Source of the DNA: Sphingomonas edaphi
GTDB lineage: Bacteria; Pseudomonadota; Alphaproteobacteria; Sphingomonadales; Sphingomonadaceae
Length of the DNA stretch: 64,000 nt
Reading direction: 5' to 3'
NCBI RefSeq assembly: GCF_003583725.1
Contig: NZ_QXTF01000003.1
Coordinates: 62,001 to 126,000, forward strand
Shown here piece after piece: positions 53,160 to 62,882 of this stretch (positions are counted from its first letter, which is position 1; each line of letters starts with the position of its first letter). The notes under the pieces were generated by a model. That model had not been told where the DNA came from and did not search any database. It saw only the letters and a list, made by a program, of their open reading frames with translations. The position numbers were made by a program, and so were the translations under genes.

Positions 53160-55400
53160 ATGCAGCCGACCGAATCCGAAATTGAAGTTCCATTCAAGGA
53201 TGCGCTTTCGGAGCGCTATCTTGTCTACGCTCTGTCAACGATCACCGCTCGCTCGCTGCCGGATGTGCGAGATGGGCTGAAGCCCGTGCATCGCCGCTTG
53301 TTATGGGCGATGCGACTGCTGAAGCTTGATCCGGCGAGTGCATACAAGAAGTGCGCCCGTGTAGTTGGCGACGTAATCGGCAAATATCATCCGCACGGCG
53401 ACCAGTCGGTCTATGACGCGATGGTCCGCTTGGCGCAGGATTTCGCGCTCCGTTACCCGCTGGTCGATGGACAAGGGAACTTCGGCAATATCGACGGCGA
53501 TAATGCTGCCGCATACCGTTATACCGAGGCGCGGCTGACGAAGACGGCTGAGCGGCTGATGACCGGGCTGGATGAAGGCACGGTCGACTATCGCGCCACT
53601 TATAATGGCGAGGAAGAAGAGCCGGAGGTGTTCCCCGGCCTGTTCCCCAACCTGCTGGCCAATGGCGCGAGCGGGATCGCGGTCGGCATGGCGACGAGTA
53701 TTCCGCCGCACAATGTCGGGGAGCTGGTCGAGGCCGTCATCCACTTAATCGACAATCCACATGCCGAAGACCGGGCGCTGATGGACTTCGTGTCCGGTCC
53801 GGATTTCCCGACAGGCGGCGTACTGGTCGATAACCGCGACACGATCGCCCATGCCTACGCCACCGGCCGTGGATCGTTCCGCCTTCGCGCCAAGATTGAG
53901 AAGATCACGGAAAAAGGGGGCGGCTGGCACCTTGTTGTCAATGAAATCCCCTATGGCGTCCAGAAATCGAAGCTGATCGAGAGCATCGCCGACCTCATCG
54001 CGTTGAAGAAGCTTCCGATTTTGGCCGACGTTCGTGACGAGAGCGATGAGGCCGTACGCATCGTGCTTGAGCCACGCTCGCGCACGGTGGATCCGGCTCT
54101 GCTCGAGGAGAGCCTGTACAAGCTGACTGAGCTGGAAGTGCGCTTCCCGCTGAACCTCAACGTGCTCGACAAGAACCGCACGCCCGGTGTGATGAGCCTG
54201 AAGCAGGTTCTTCTCGCCTGGGCGGATTTCCAGATCGAAGTGCTGGTCCGCCGCTCGACAACGCGTATCGGGAAGATTGACGACCGGCTGGAGCTGCTCG
54301 ACGGATTCCTCGTCGCATTCCTGAACCTCGACCGGGTGATCGAGATCATCCGCACCGAGGATGAGCCCAAGGCGGTGATGATCGCGGAGTTCAAGCTGAC
54401 CGACCGGCAGGCGGAAGCAATCCTCAACATGCGGCTGCGTTCACTGCGGCGGCTCGAGGAGATGGAGATTGGGCGCGAACGCGAAAAGCTGGCCAAGGAG
54501 CGCGAGGAGTTGGCCAAGCTCGTCGAGAGCCCGGCACGGCAGAGGACGCGGCTGAAGAAAGACCTGGCCGCACTTAAGGACGCCTACGCGGCGGACGAGC
54601 GGCGAACGGTAGTGATGGAGCAGGCGCCGGCGCGTGAGATCGACTGGAGCCAGATGATCGAGAAGGAGCCGATCACGGTCATTCTGTCGCAGCGCGGCTG
54701 GATCCGGGCGATGAAGGGCCATGTCGCGCCGTCGGAATATGAGACACTGAAATTCCGCGAAGGTGACGAACTTTGGGGGACCCCGATCCATGCACAGACG
54801 ACTGACCGCATCCTGATCGCGGCGGATAATGGGCGGGTCTATACGCTGGGCGGAGACAAGCTCCCCGGCGGGCGGGGGTTTGGCGAGCCGGTTCGGTTGC
54901 AAATTGATCTCGAGGCCGAAAGCGAGATCGTCGCGATGCTCGTCGTTCGGCCTGACCTGCGATTGCTAGCGGCATCGAGCGATGGCCGCGGGTTTGTGAC
55001 GACGGGCGAAGCAGTGATCGCCGAGACGCGCAAGGGTAAGCAGCTGGTGAACCTCAGGCCCAAGGCGAAGGTCGCGCTGCTGAAAGCAGTGCCGCCGGGC
55101 GCCGACGCAGTCGCGGTGATCGGCGAGAACCGCAAGATGCTGATTTTCAAGCTGGACGAATTGCCCGAACTCGGGCGCGGGGCAGGCGTCCAGCTGCAGC
55201 GTTATCGTGATGGCGGTTTGTCAGACGCCATGGCCTTCACTGCTGCTGACGGCATTACTTGGCCGCTGGGCGGGGAAACGGGACGCGTGCGGTCTGAAAC
55301 CGATCTTACGCCGTGGCGGGCTATTCGTGGTGCGAGCGGGCGAATCGCTCCGAACGGGTTCCCACGTAGCAACCGCTTCGAACCCGTCAAAAACGGCTGA
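53160..55400 (+). CDS. parC: DNA topoisomerase IV subunit A
   Basis: A 746-residue type IIA topoisomerase A subunit. [20 protein letters not shown] opens it, and the active-site Tyr is in [29 protein letters not shown] is the quinolone-resistance region, with Gln at the position of E. coli ParC Ser80. The C-terminal beta-propeller is the short, degenerate kind of ParC rather than that of GyrA (no GyrA box). It is a single gene; parE is not in the window. Confidence 0.94.
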   Translation: MQPTESEIEVPFKDALSERYLVYALSTITARSLPDVRDGLKPVHRRLLWAMRLLKLDPASAYKKCARVVGDVIGKYHPHGDQSVYDAMVRLAQDFALRYPLVDGQGNFGNIDGDNAAAYRYTEARLTKTAERLMTGLDEGTVDYRATYNGEEEEPEVFPGLFPNLLANGASGIAVGMATSIPPHNVGELVEAVIHLIDNPHAEDRALMDFVSGPDFPTGGVLVDNRDTIAHAYATGRGSFRLRAKIEKITEKGGGWHLVVNEIPYGVQKSKLIESIADLIALKKLPILADVRDESDEAVRIVLEPRSRTVDPALLEESLYKLTELEVRFPLNLNVLDKNRTPGVMSLKQVLLAWADFQIEVLVRRSTTRIGKIDDRLELLDGFLVAFLNLDRVIEIIRTEDEPKAVMIAEFKLTDRQAEAILNMRLRSLRRLEEMEIGREREKLAKEREELAKLVESPARQRTRLKKDLAALKDAYAADERRTVVMEQAPAREIDWSQMIEKEPITVILSQRGWIRAMKGHVAPSEYETLKFREGDELWGTPIHAQTTDRILIAADNGRVYTLGGDKLPGGRGFGEPVRLQIDLEAESEIVAMLVVRPDLRLLAASSDGRGFVTTGEAVIAETRKGKQLVNLRPKAKVALLKAVPPGADAVAVIGENRKMLIFKLDELPELGRGAGVQLQRYRDGGLSDAMAFTAADGITWPLGGETGRVRSETDLTPWRAIRGASGRIAPNGFPRSNRFEPVKNG

Positions 55401-55465
55401 AAAGCTAACCTGCGGCAATCTCTCTCGAAACGGGGCATTAACCTGTAACGATTAACAACGGACGG

Positions 55466-57211
55466 ATGCAGGCTGCAGCAAACCGCTCGGCCGCGCCGCT
55501 CGGCGCGCGCTCTGCGGCCCAGGTCGTCTCCAAAGGCATCCGTGCGTCGGCGGACGATAGTGCTCTGCTCGAAGCCCTCCCAATCGCAGCCGGGGTGTTC
55601 GGCCTGCGCAACGGCAAGCTATGGGTCCATTCATTGAATGGCCGGTTCCACCAGCTGTTCGATTGCAACCCCGATACGGCCAGCTTCGCTGAACAGTTCA
55701 ACCGCATTTCTGGTACCGGCAGCGGCGAGTTCGTTTGCGCCTTCTTGGCCGATCCGGCGTCGTCGGCGGACGAATTGGATCTTGCGGATGGTGAGGGGCC
55801 GCAGAAGCGCTACCTCAGATTTAAGCTGGCTCCGCTGGAACCCTGTTCGCAAGGAGAACCCCGCTGCCTTCTGAGCGTGGTTGACCGGACGGTCGAGGTG
55901 CGGGCTGAAACGACGCTGCGCGCGGAAATGCTGCGCGACAGTCTAACCGGCCTTCCCAACCGACTGTCGTTCGCGGAGACGGTCGAGGACCGGAGTGAAG
56001 CTTCTACTCGGGAATGCGAGCATGCGGTGCTGGTCATCGACATGCTGCGCTTTTCCCGGATCAACGAATCGATGGGCAGTCTGGCGGGCGACGAGCTGCT
56101 CATTACCTTTGCCCGGCGGCTGATGTCGGCGCTGCGCAGTGGAGACGTGCTGGCGCGCACCGGCGGGAACGAGTTCGGCATCCTCGTAGGCCTCAAGCGC
56201 GGAGTCGAAGACGCGCTGGCCGCGGCGGAACGCGTGCAGCAGGTGATGTCGACGCCGTTCAAACTTAGCGAGCTGGAAATTCGCGTAGAATGCGCGATCG
56301 GCGTCGCCCTGATGCAGGGTGGCCAAGAGGCGGAAGAACTGTTCCGCAACGCCCAGTTTGCGGTCAAGCAAGCAAAGCAGGTCGGCAGGCCTCAGGTTTA
56401 CGAGCCTAGGGAAGCAAGCGCCGCACGGCGGCGTTTCTCGATTGAGACCGAGTTGCGGCGCGCGTTGGATAGGGACCAGCTGAAGCTGTCTTACCAGCCG
56501 CTGATCAACCTGAAGTCCGGCGAGGTCGCCGGCTTCGAGGCTTTGGCCCGTTGGACCCATGACGACCGGGGAGAAATCAGTCCGGCTGAATTTATTCCCG
56601 TCGCCGAGGAAAGCGGGCTAATCCTTCAACTGGGCCGCTGGGCCATGGACAAGGCGGCACAGACGGTCGCCGGATGGGACACGGCGGCGGGCGAGCAACT
56701 GCCCATTTACGTCGGTGTGAACCTATCGGCGATCCAGCTCGCGCGCGACAACATCGCCGATGTCGTCGAAAGCGCGTTGCGGTCGAGCGGGTTGGCCGGC
56801 AACCGCCTGACGCTGGAGCTGACTGAAAGCTCTATCGTCCAGGATCCTGCCCGGGCAATGCGCGTCTTTGAGGCGCTTAAGGCGCTCGACGCCACGGTAG
56901 CCATGGATGATTTCGGTACGGGCTATTCGAGCCTAGCTTATCTGCAGCGCCTACCGATTGACGTGTTGAAAATCGACAAGAGCTTCGTCACCGGCATGAT
57001 GCGCGATGCGGACTCGGTCGCTATCGTCCGCGCCGTTCTAAGTCTGGCCGATGCGCTAGGCATGTCGACGACCGCCGAAGGGATCGAAACCGTCGAACTC
57101 GCGACCACCTTGGCTGCACTCGGCTGCGCCAGCGGGCAGGGTTTCTACTTCGCCAAGCCGCTCGAAGCGGATGCGGCGCTGGCATATTGGAAGAGCCGCC
57201 GGAAGGCCTGA
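55466..57211 (+). CDS. GGDEF-EAL protein with degenerate GGDEF motif
   Basis: A 581-residue cytoplasmic protein. The N-terminal 140 residues look PAS-like, followed by a GGDEF domain (LRDSLTGLPNRLSFAETVED) in which the signature reads GGNEF (233-237). The acidic third residue is replaced by Asn, so cyclase activity is doubtful. The EAL domain is intact: FEALARW (Glu358), NLSAIQL, ELTES, DDFGTGYSSL (Asp481, Asp482) and DKSFVTGM. It therefore probably hydrolyses c-di-GMP. It is 65 bases downstream of parC and 86 bases upstream of a PilZ gene. Confidence 0.92.
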   Translation: MQAAANRSAAPLGARSAAQVVSKGIRASADDSALLEALPIAAGVFGLRNGKLWVHSLNGRFHQLFDCNPDTASFAEQFNRISGTGSGEFVCAFLADPASSADELDLADGEGPQKRYLRFKLAPLEPCSQGEPRCLLSVVDRTVEVRAETTLRAEMLRDSLTGLPNRLSFAETVEDRSEASTRECEHAVLVIDMLRFSRINESMGSLAGDELLITFARRLMSALRSGDVLARTGGNEFGILVGLKRGVEDALAAAERVQQVMSTPFKLSELEIRVECAIGVALMQGGQEAEELFRNAQFAVKQAKQVGRPQVYEPREASAARRRFSIETELRRALDRDQLKLSYQPLINLKSGEVAGFEALARWTHDDRGEISPAEFIPVAEESGLILQLGRWAMDKAAQTVAGWDTAAGEQLPIYVGVNLSAIQLARDNIADVVESALRSSGLAGNRLTLELTESSIVQDPARAMRVFEALKALDATVAMDDFGTGYSSLAYLQRLPIDVLKIDKSFVTGMMRDADSVAIVRAVLSLADALGMSTTAEGIETVELATTLAALGCASGQGFYFAKPLEADAALAYWKSRRKA

Positions 57212-57297
57212 GATTGCCGCAACCTTGTCGCCCGTCTCATATTGGGCCATAGTTAATCTTCATCAACGACTTGGGTCGTGGTGCTGGGGGCAACAGT

Positions 57298-57585
57298 ATG
57301 CGTGAACCAGGTTTCATCAAGCGGTCGCCGCGCGTGGCAACGCAATTCAAAGCATCGGTAACGGATTCGGATGGCGGGAAAGTACCCGTCGTGATCACTG
57401 ACCTCAGCCGGGAAGGATGCCGGCTGGAAACGGATGGATCGCTCAATATCGGTGAGCAAATTGAAATCGATGCGGGGCGATACGGGACTTACCCCGCGCA
57501 AGTTCGTTGGGCCTTGGGAAACGAAGCGGGTGCGGTGTTCCTAGCGCCGATAGGCTCGCTCGATGAGCCAGACACCACCGCCTAA
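57298..57585 (+). CDS. small PilZ-domain protein
   Basis: A 95-residue single PilZ domain. The motifs are FIKRSPRVATQF (RxxxR-like arginines) and TDLSREGCRLET ((D/N)xSxxG). The barrel ends with AQVRWALGNEAGAVFLAP. The ATG at 57298 was chosen over an upstream TTG in the same frame. It overlaps the convergent cca stop by 4 bases. It may read the output of the EAL protein directly upstream. Confidence 0.8.
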   Translation: MREPGFIKRSPRVATQFKASVTDSDGGKVPVVITDLSREGCRLETDGSLNIGEQIEIDAGRYGTYPAQVRWALGNEAGAVFLAPIGSLDEPDTTA

Positions 57586-58760
57586 CCTAAATTCGCGAGA
57601 CGCGCGTCAACAAGTGCATCGAAATCTTCGCCGTTCGGAAAGCCGGCGGCCTCCCAGTCATCCTCGATTTGCCGCAGCATTTTCGCAACCGCAGGGCCTT
57701 GCGGAACGCCGCGTTCGATGAGGTCTCCGCCGCCAATTGGCAGGCGAGGCGGTGTCCAGTTTGCGACATCAGCCGCGTCACTGGCACGCGCGGCGAGCAG
57801 TAGCCGGTCGACTGCGCTTTCTGTACCGATGCGATAGGCGAGGGAGCGGATGCCCTTGCCAGGGTCGGCGCCAGCCGCGACGCCGAGCCGCTTCTTCGCT
57901 TTGTTCGACAGCTTGAGGCGGGCCGCAATCCTTTCTGCCATTGCTGAATCAGATGGCAGCAGCGCGGCAAGGCGGCGGAGCGGGTCGGGTGCGATCCCGG
58001 CTTCCCGTTCGGCATCTAGTAGCGAAGCGAGCCGGTCAGCGGATTCGATCTCCGGTACGACAGGCCGAAACAGGTTGCAGCCCAACATCAACTTAACTGT
58101 GGGAAGCGGATTGGCAAGCGCGAGCAGCTTAAGCAACTCGGCCGCAATCCGCTCCCGCGAAAGGGCCATCAGGTCATTTGCGCGCAAGCAGCAGGCGGCG
58201 ATGGCAGCAGGGTCTGGCTCACCATGACCGTAGCGAGCGTGGAATCGGAAATAGCGAAGAATGCGCAGATGGTCTTCGGCAATCCGCTGCAGCGGGTCTC
58301 CGATAAAGCGCACCGTGCGCGACCTCAGGTCCGCAAGCCCGTCGTAATAGTCAAACAATTCGCCGGTGATGGGATCGGCATAGAGGGCGTTGATCGTGAA
58401 GTCGCGGCGGGCAGCATCTTCCTGCCAGTCGTCGGTGAAGGCGACCGTCGCGCGGCGGCCATCGGTCGAGACGTCCGATCGTAGCGTCGTTACCTCAACC
58501 ACCGTGCCTGACGAGACTGCGGTCACTGTACCATGTTCGATACCGGTCGGAATGGCCTTGATGCCGGCATCTGCAAGCAGACGGATCACGTCGTGCGGCG
58601 AAAGGGTGGTCGCGAGGTCGAGATCGCCGGGATGTTGATTCAGGAGCAGGTCGCGGACGGCACCGCCGACGAAGCGGACGGTGCCGGTGCCTGAGTCAAG
58701 CGCCTTCAACAGTCGCTTGATACCGGGGCGGTCGAGCCAAGCACTTGGTTCCAGCTTCAT
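57582..58760 (-). CDS. cca: CCA tRNA nucleotidyltransferase
   Basis: A 392-residue class II nucleotidyltransferase that adds or repairs the 3' CCA end of tRNA. RFVGGAVRDLLLNQHPGDLD carries the GG-VRD and the catalytic Asp pair, then TDDWQEDAARRDFTINALY and RIAEDHLRILRYFRFHARYG. No HD domain follows, as in alphaproteobacterial forms. It overlaps the upstream NUDIX gene by ATGA and is the last of a three-gene unit with DUF1285. Confidence 0.95.
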   Translation of the reverse strand: MKLEPSAWLDRPGIKRLLKALDSGTGTVRFVGGAVRDLLLNQHPGDLDLATTLSPHDVIRLLADAGIKAIPTGIEHGTVTAVSSGTVVEVTTLRSDVSTDGRRATVAFTDDWQEDAARRDFTINALYADPITGELFDYYDGLADLRSRTVRFIGDPLQRIAEDHLRILRYFRFHARYGHGEPDPAAIAACCLRANDLMALSRERIAAELLKLLALANPLPTVKLMLGCNLFRPVVPEIESADRLASLLDAEREAGIAPDPLRRLAALLPSDSAMAERIAARLKLSNKAKKRLGVAAGADPGKGIRSLAYRIGTESAVDRLLLAARASDAADVANWTPPRLPIGGGDLIERGVPQGPAVAKMLRQIEDDWEAAGFPNGEDFDALVDARLANLG

Positions 58761-59332
58761 GCGATGCGTCTCGTTAGATTAACGAGCATTGCGGCGGTTG
58801 CGCCCCAGATGGGGCGGCCCTGCCAGTCGATCTGGTAATAATGGCGCGTTCGGCCCTGGAACTCTGCGGACATGCGCCGCTGGTTGGCGGGATCGAGGAC
58901 AAAATCAAGCGGTGCTTCGAACCAGTCGGCAACTTCGGTGGGATTTGGCACGAGGTTGAGGGCGGGGGGCACGAGGCCAACGACGGGCGTGACTCCATAG
59001 CCGGTAACCGTTCGATAGGGATCGGCCTGCCCGACAATGCGAACAAGCTGCGGATCCAGTGCCAACTCTTCATAGGCCTCGCGAAGGGCCGCGGCCGACG
59101 CATCTTCGCCAGGGTCGATGCGCCCACCGGGAAAGGCGATTTGACCCGCATGGGTGCGAAGATCGGGACGCCGTACTGTCAGGATCAAGCCGGGGTCGGG
59201 GCGGTCAGTGATAGCGACCAGGACGGCGGCAAGCGTCGGTTCGTCTTCGTGCCCTTCTAAAAGGTCTCCGGGCAGAAGATCGTGCGGAGGCTCGTTTGCC
59301 AACGCTTCGATGATACGCTCGACGATGCTCAT
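58757..59332 (-). CDS. NUDIX hydrolase, CoA pyrophosphatase type
   Basis: A 191-residue NUDIX hydrolase. The box is FPGGRIDPGEDASAAALREA followed by YEELAL; the usual Gly in the last part is Ala. RRPDLRTHAGQIAFPGG is the extra signature (LLTxR...HxGQxxFPGG) of coenzyme A pyrophosphatases. The ATG at 59332 sits in the DUF1285 stop (ATGA overlap). It is coupled at its other end to cca. Confidence 0.9.
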   Translation of the reverse strand: MSIVERIIEALANEPPHDLLPGDLLEGHEDEPTLAAVLVAITDRPDPGLILTVRRPDLRTHAGQIAFPGGRIDPGEDASAAALREAYEELALDPQLVRIVGQADPYRTVTGYGVTPVVGLVPPALNLVPNPTEVADWFEAPLDFVLDPANQRRMSAEFQGRTRHYYQIDWQGRPIWGATAAMLVNLTRRIA

Positions 59333-59907
59333 GGCACGAGCGGGAAGAAGCTGCCGTCTGACCAAATGCCGGGCGGATCGTGGCCTTCGGCGATCGCGAC
59401 TTCGGCCAATTCATAATATAAGGAGCGGACCATTTCCGCCTCCAGGCCGAAGCGGACCGCGACGCGCGGACTCGGCCCCTCGGGCGTGTCGACAACCTTC
59501 AGCGGGTGATCCGGCCCGATGATCAGCGCATCGCCGCTGTCCAAAGTCAGGCCGATTCTACGCGCTGCGCCTTCGCCGGACATGGTCATCTGGGTCGCGC
59601 GAAATGCGGTTGTTTCAACCTCGATCGTCAGCTTTTCGACCGGCGTGGCCAATACGTGGGTCCCGTCGGGCTCTCGCCGAAGGACGGTCGAGAAGAGGCG
59701 CACCATCGCCGGGCGGGCAATCGGCGTCCCACGATAGTACCATTTACCATCGCGCGCGATCCTCATGTCCGAATTGCCGCAGTGGGCTGGGTTCCACTGG
59801 TCGACCGGGGCGGGACCGCCGCGGGCCTCGATCGCCGCGGCGAGTTCCGCGAGGCTTTGGCCATGGGCTTCGAGTGGCTGGCGGCGTTCAGGCATAGTAG
59901 GAGCCAT
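59329..59907 (-). CDS. DUF1285 protein
   Basis: A 192-residue cytoplasmic protein of the DUF1285 family, with NPAHCGNSDMRIARDGKWYY and RGTPIARPAMVRLFSTVLRR near the start and GDALIIGPDHPLKVVD later. No function is established. The ATG at 59907 was taken; an ATG at 59895 in the same frame is an alternative. It heads the DUF1285-NUDIX-cca unit and is divergent from the pteridine-reductase-like SDR, 37 bases away. Confidence 0.85.
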   Translation of the reverse strand: MAPTMPERRQPLEAHGQSLAELAAAIEARGGPAPVDQWNPAHCGNSDMRIARDGKWYYRGTPIARPAMVRLFSTVLRREPDGTHVLATPVEKLTIEVETTAFRATQMTMSGEGAARRIGLTLDSGDALIIGPDHPLKVVDTPEGPSPRVAVRFGLEAEMVRSLYYELAEVAIAEGHDPPGIWSDGSFFPLVP

Positions 59908-59944
59908 GTAGGCGAGGGGGCAGGGGGATGATAGGGCGGGAACC

Positions 59945-60679
59945 ATGAATGAAGATGCACGAACCGCAATCGTGACGGGCGGCGGTAAGCGCGTGGGCGA
60001 AGCGATCGTCCGAGCGCTGCTGGCGGATGGCTGGACCGTCATCGCCCATGTTCACCATGATGACGACAATGTGCTGGACGGCGCGGTCAAGGTCGCGGCG
60101 GACCTGACTGACGGCGGTTGCGCTGATGCGGTCTTCGCAGCCTGCGCGGGCAAGCCGCCAGTCCGGTTGCTAGTTAATAATGCATCCCGCTTCGTCGAGG
60201 ATCGGTTCAATGAAGCCGATGCGGCGGAGTTTGATGCGCACATGGCAGTCAACGCCCGGGCACCATTGCTGCTGATCGACGAGTTGGCACGGCGGCACGC
60301 GGGCGGAGACGCCCTTGTCGTCAACTTGCTTGATGCCAAGTTGGCCGCGCCCAATCCTGATTTCTTGAGCTACACAATCAGCAAATATGCACTGGCGGGC
60401 CTGACCGAACTGGCCGCGCGTGCGCTGGCGGGGAAAGGCATTAGGGTGAACGCCGTGGCGCCAGCGCTGATGCTGCCCTCAGGCGAGCAAGGGGCCGCGA
60501 ATTTCGCCGAGGTGCACGGCCTCAATCCGCTGGGGCGGGGCGTGGGCGTGGGCGATGTCGTACGAGCGATTCGGTTCCTGATTGATTCGCCGAGTATGAC
60601 CGGCCAGACGCTCGGTATCGACGGCGGGCAGCGTTTCATGGCGCTGCCGCGCGACGTCCAATTCCTGGAGAATCGATGA
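59945..60679 (+). CDS. pteridine-reductase-like SDR (PTR1/FolM type)
   Basis: A 244-residue short-chain dehydrogenase. The cofactor loop is TGGGKRVGEAI, with the KRxG pattern seen in trypanosomatid PTR1. The catalytic set is Asp130-Tyr143-Lys147 in LLDAKLAAP and YTISK: Asp replaces the standard Ser, with the 13- and 4-residue spacing of PTR1 Asp181-Tyr194-Lys198. It ends LGIDGGQRF. It overlaps folB by 4 bases, so pterin reduction is the likely role (dihydromonapterin or dihydrofolate). That role is inference. Confidence 0.78.
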   Translation: MNEDARTAIVTGGGKRVGEAIVRALLADGWTVIAHVHHDDDNVLDGAVKVAADLTDGGCADAVFAACAGKPPVRLLVNNASRFVEDRFNEADAAEFDAHMAVNARAPLLLIDELARRHAGGDALVVNLLDAKLAAPNPDFLSYTISKYALAGLTELAARALAGKGIRVNAVAPALMLPSGEQGAANFAEVHGLNPLGRGVGVGDVVRAIRFLIDSPSMTGQTLGIDGGQRFMALPRDVQFLENR

Positions 60680-61095
60680 TGAGTGAGGCGGTGAAGCTGT
60701 ACGGGATGGTGCCGGATCACCTGAAGGTCAGGCAAAGCCGGATTTTGCTCGATTCGCTGGAGGTGATGACCGACATTGGCTTCCACGAATTTGAGGTTGG
60801 AGCGCCGCAACGGCTGCTAGTGACGGTCGAGTTGTGGCTGGACGATTTGACGCCGCCTGAAGACGACGATCACGCTTCGGCTTGGAACTACGATTATCTT
60901 CGGACCGAGGTCATCCGGCTAGCGATGGAGCGGCGCTACAACCTACAGGAAACGCTCGTTCATGCGATATTTCAAAGGGTAGCGGCAAGCCGCGGAGTGC
61001 GCGCCTTAAGAGTGAAGAGTGTGAAACCCGACATTTACGACGATGCGAAGGGGGTAGGCGTGGAGATCGCTTCCTTTGCCGGGGCGCACCCCTGA
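60676..61095 (+). CDS. folB: dihydroneopterin aldolase FolB
   Basis: A 139-residue FolB-type aldolase, making 6-hydroxymethyl-dihydropterin on the folate pathway. RQSRILLDSLEVMTDIGFHE has the conserved early Gly and the strand before it. EVGAPQRLLVTVELWLDD, WNYDYLRTEV and ETLVHAIFQRV then follow, and the active-site Lys is in VKSVKPDIYDDAKGVGVEI. The ATG at 60676 overlaps the SDR stop; an ATG at 60679 is equally possible. Coupled to the SDR. Confidence 0.9.
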   Translation: MMSEAVKLYGMVPDHLKVRQSRILLDSLEVMTDIGFHEFEVGAPQRLLVTVELWLDDLTPPEDDDHASAWNYDYLRTEVIRLAMERRYNLQETLVHAIFQRVAASRGVRALRVKSVKPDIYDDAKGVGVEIASFAGAHP

Positions 61096-61317
61096 TTCAC
61101 GACGAATCCTGCCGATCCTGCCATGAATCGGCTTTAGGGCTGCCGCATTCGGAACAAAATTCGTTGCGCGGCCATTATCGCTTCATTAAGGGTGGCGCGT
61201 ATCTGCCGATGATATGTTAGTACATCGGTGGTTCCAGGACAGGTTCGCCGCGTCGCGTCTCGTCGCACGGACAGGTCATGGGCACGACCACGGAATGTCG
61301 AGGAGAGTTGCGGCTTA

Positions 61318-61986
61318 ATGTCTTACGCCAATCGCAAACAGATGAGCTCCAACCGCATCGCGGCGATCATCATCGTGGCGCTCATCCACGTTGGCCTCGG
61401 CTACGCCTTGGTGACGGGCCTTGCCTATAACGTCATCAAGCAGGCCGCCGAGGACCTGAAGACGTTCGACGTCGAGGACGAACCGCCGCCCCCGCCGGAA
61501 GAGCCGCCGCCCCCGCCCGAACAGACGGAAACGCCGCCGCCGCCACAAGTGGTTGCGCCGCCGCCGATCGTTCGCACCAACACGGTTGCACCGCCGGTCA
61601 TCGCGACCCCGGTCGCCCCGCCGCCGGTGATTACGCCGGTCGCGCGCCCTGCGCCGCCGGCTCCGCCTGCTCCGCCCCCTCCGAGGGTTTCGCAAGCCGC
61701 CAAGGCGCGCGGCAACCTGCTGTCGCTGTTCTCGAACGACGACTATCCGCAGGCCGCGATCCGCAACGAAGAGTCCGGAACGACTGGCGTCCGCCTGACC
61801 ATTGGTCCCGACGGCCGCGTCTCGGATTGCACCGTTACGCAGTCGTCCGGTTCGAGCTCGCTCGATTCAACGACCTGCAGCATCCTGCGTCGCCGGGCCC
61901 GGTTCACGCCGGCGAAGGACCAGGCGGGCAATCCCATCTCGGATACCTATAGCCAGCGCATCCGGTGGGAACTTCCCAGCGAATAA
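61318..61986 (+). CDS. tonB: energy transducer TonB
   Basis: A 222-residue inner-membrane protein that couples the ExbB/ExbD proton channel to outer-membrane receptors. It has a short cytoplasmic start and an anchor helix (RIAAIIIVALIHVGLGYALV) containing the key His. A long Pro/Glu/Val spacer (residues about 55-125) follows. The C-terminal TonB domain is FSNDDYPQAAIRNEESGTTG, VRLTIGPDGRVSDCTVTQSS, with paired Cys that could form a disulfide. It heads tonB-exbB-exbD-exbD. The 222 bases upstream (61096-61317) hold its leader; I see no clear operator. Confidence 0.93.
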   Translation: MSYANRKQMSSNRIAAIIIVALIHVGLGYALVTGLAYNVIKQAAEDLKTFDVEDEPPPPPEEPPPPPEQTETPPPPQVVAPPPIVRTNTVAPPVIATPVAPPPVITPVARPAPPAPPAPPPPRVSQAAKARGNLLSLFSNDDYPQAAIRNEESGTTGVRLTIGPDGRVSDCTVTQSSGSSSLDSTTCSILRRRARFTPAKDQAGNPISDTYSQRIRWELPSE

Positions 61987-62039
61987 GTTCAATTTGACGT
62001 CTTAATCACGACCCGAATTTCAATAGGAAAGTCAAACAT

Positions 62040-62873
62040 ATGGCAGCTCCAACCCTGATCCTCGCGGCGGCCGCCGCTCCCGCCGGTGAGAACCCCTACG
62101 GCCTGCTGCAGGCTCTGAACGAAGGCGGTCTTATCTCGTGGGCAACCTTCATCATCCTCGTCGGCATGTCGGTTTTCAGCTTTTACATCCTGTTCACGAA
62201 GCTCCTGCAGCAGCAGAAGATCATGAGCCAAGCGAACAAGGTGCGCGCCAGCTTCTGGAACTCGCCGAACCTGCGCGAAGCTGCTTCGAAGCTCGAAACC
62301 CGCAGCGCATATCGTGCGATCGTCGAAGACGCCCTGATCGCCCAGGACCAGCACAGCAAGCTGACCGACCCGGTCGACCAACACGACTGGATGGCTAACT
62401 CGCTGGCCCGTTCGCAGGGTTCGATTGGCAACCGCCTCGGTGAAGGTCTGGCCTTCCTCGCGACCGTCGGTTCGACCGCGCCGTTCATCGGCCTGTTTGG
62501 TACCGTCGTCGGCATCTATCGCGCGCTGATCAAGATCGGTGCGGCGGGCGATACGTCGATCTCGACCGTTGCCGGCCCCGTCGGTGAAGCGCTGATCATG
62601 ACCGCGCTCGGCCTGGTCGTCGCCGTCCCGGCGGTGCTCGCCTACAACTGGCTGATCCGTCGCAACAAGTCGATTTCCGAAGACCTCGCGGCCTTCACCA
62701 ACGACGTTCACGGCTACCTGATGTCGAACGGCGCGGTGAAGCCGGCCATGGCGACCGCCGGCAAGACCACGGCGACCAAGACGGCCGCTGCTCCGACGCA
62801 GCGCGGTTCGGAACCGGTTCGTCCGGGCCTGACCCCGACGGGTGCTCAGGCGAACCCGACGACGACCCGCTAA
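62040..62873 (+). CDS. exbB: ExbB/TolQ-type proton channel subunit
   Basis: A 277-residue MotA/TolQ/ExbB family protein. The helices are SWATFIILVGMSVFSFYILF, then FLATVGSTAPFIGLFGTVVGI with the signature TAPFIGLFGTVVGI, and GEALIMTALGLVVAVPAVL. The soluble C-terminal tail (ATAGKTTATKTAAAPTQRGS) is low-complexity and longer than in most homologues. It lies 53 bases after tonB and, with two ExbD genes after it, forms the motor for TonB. Confidence 0.93.
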   Translation: MAAPTLILAAAAAPAGENPYGLLQALNEGGLISWATFIILVGMSVFSFYILFTKLLQQQKIMSQANKVRASFWNSPNLREAASKLETRSAYRAIVEDALIAQDQHSKLTDPVDQHDWMANSLARSQGSIGNRLGEGLAFLATVGSTAPFIGLFGTVVGIYRALIKIGAAGDTSISTVAGPVGEALIMTALGLVVAVPAVLAYNWLIRRNKSISEDLAAFTNDVHGYLMSNGAVKPAMATAGKTTATKTAAAPTQRGSEPVRPGLTPTGAQANPTTTR

Positions 62874-62882
62874 GCGGAACCT

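Noticed and set aside
61487-61690. Proline-rich repeats in tonB as an unusual repeat element
   Set aside because: A Pro-rich spacer is the normal periplasm-spanning part of TonB.
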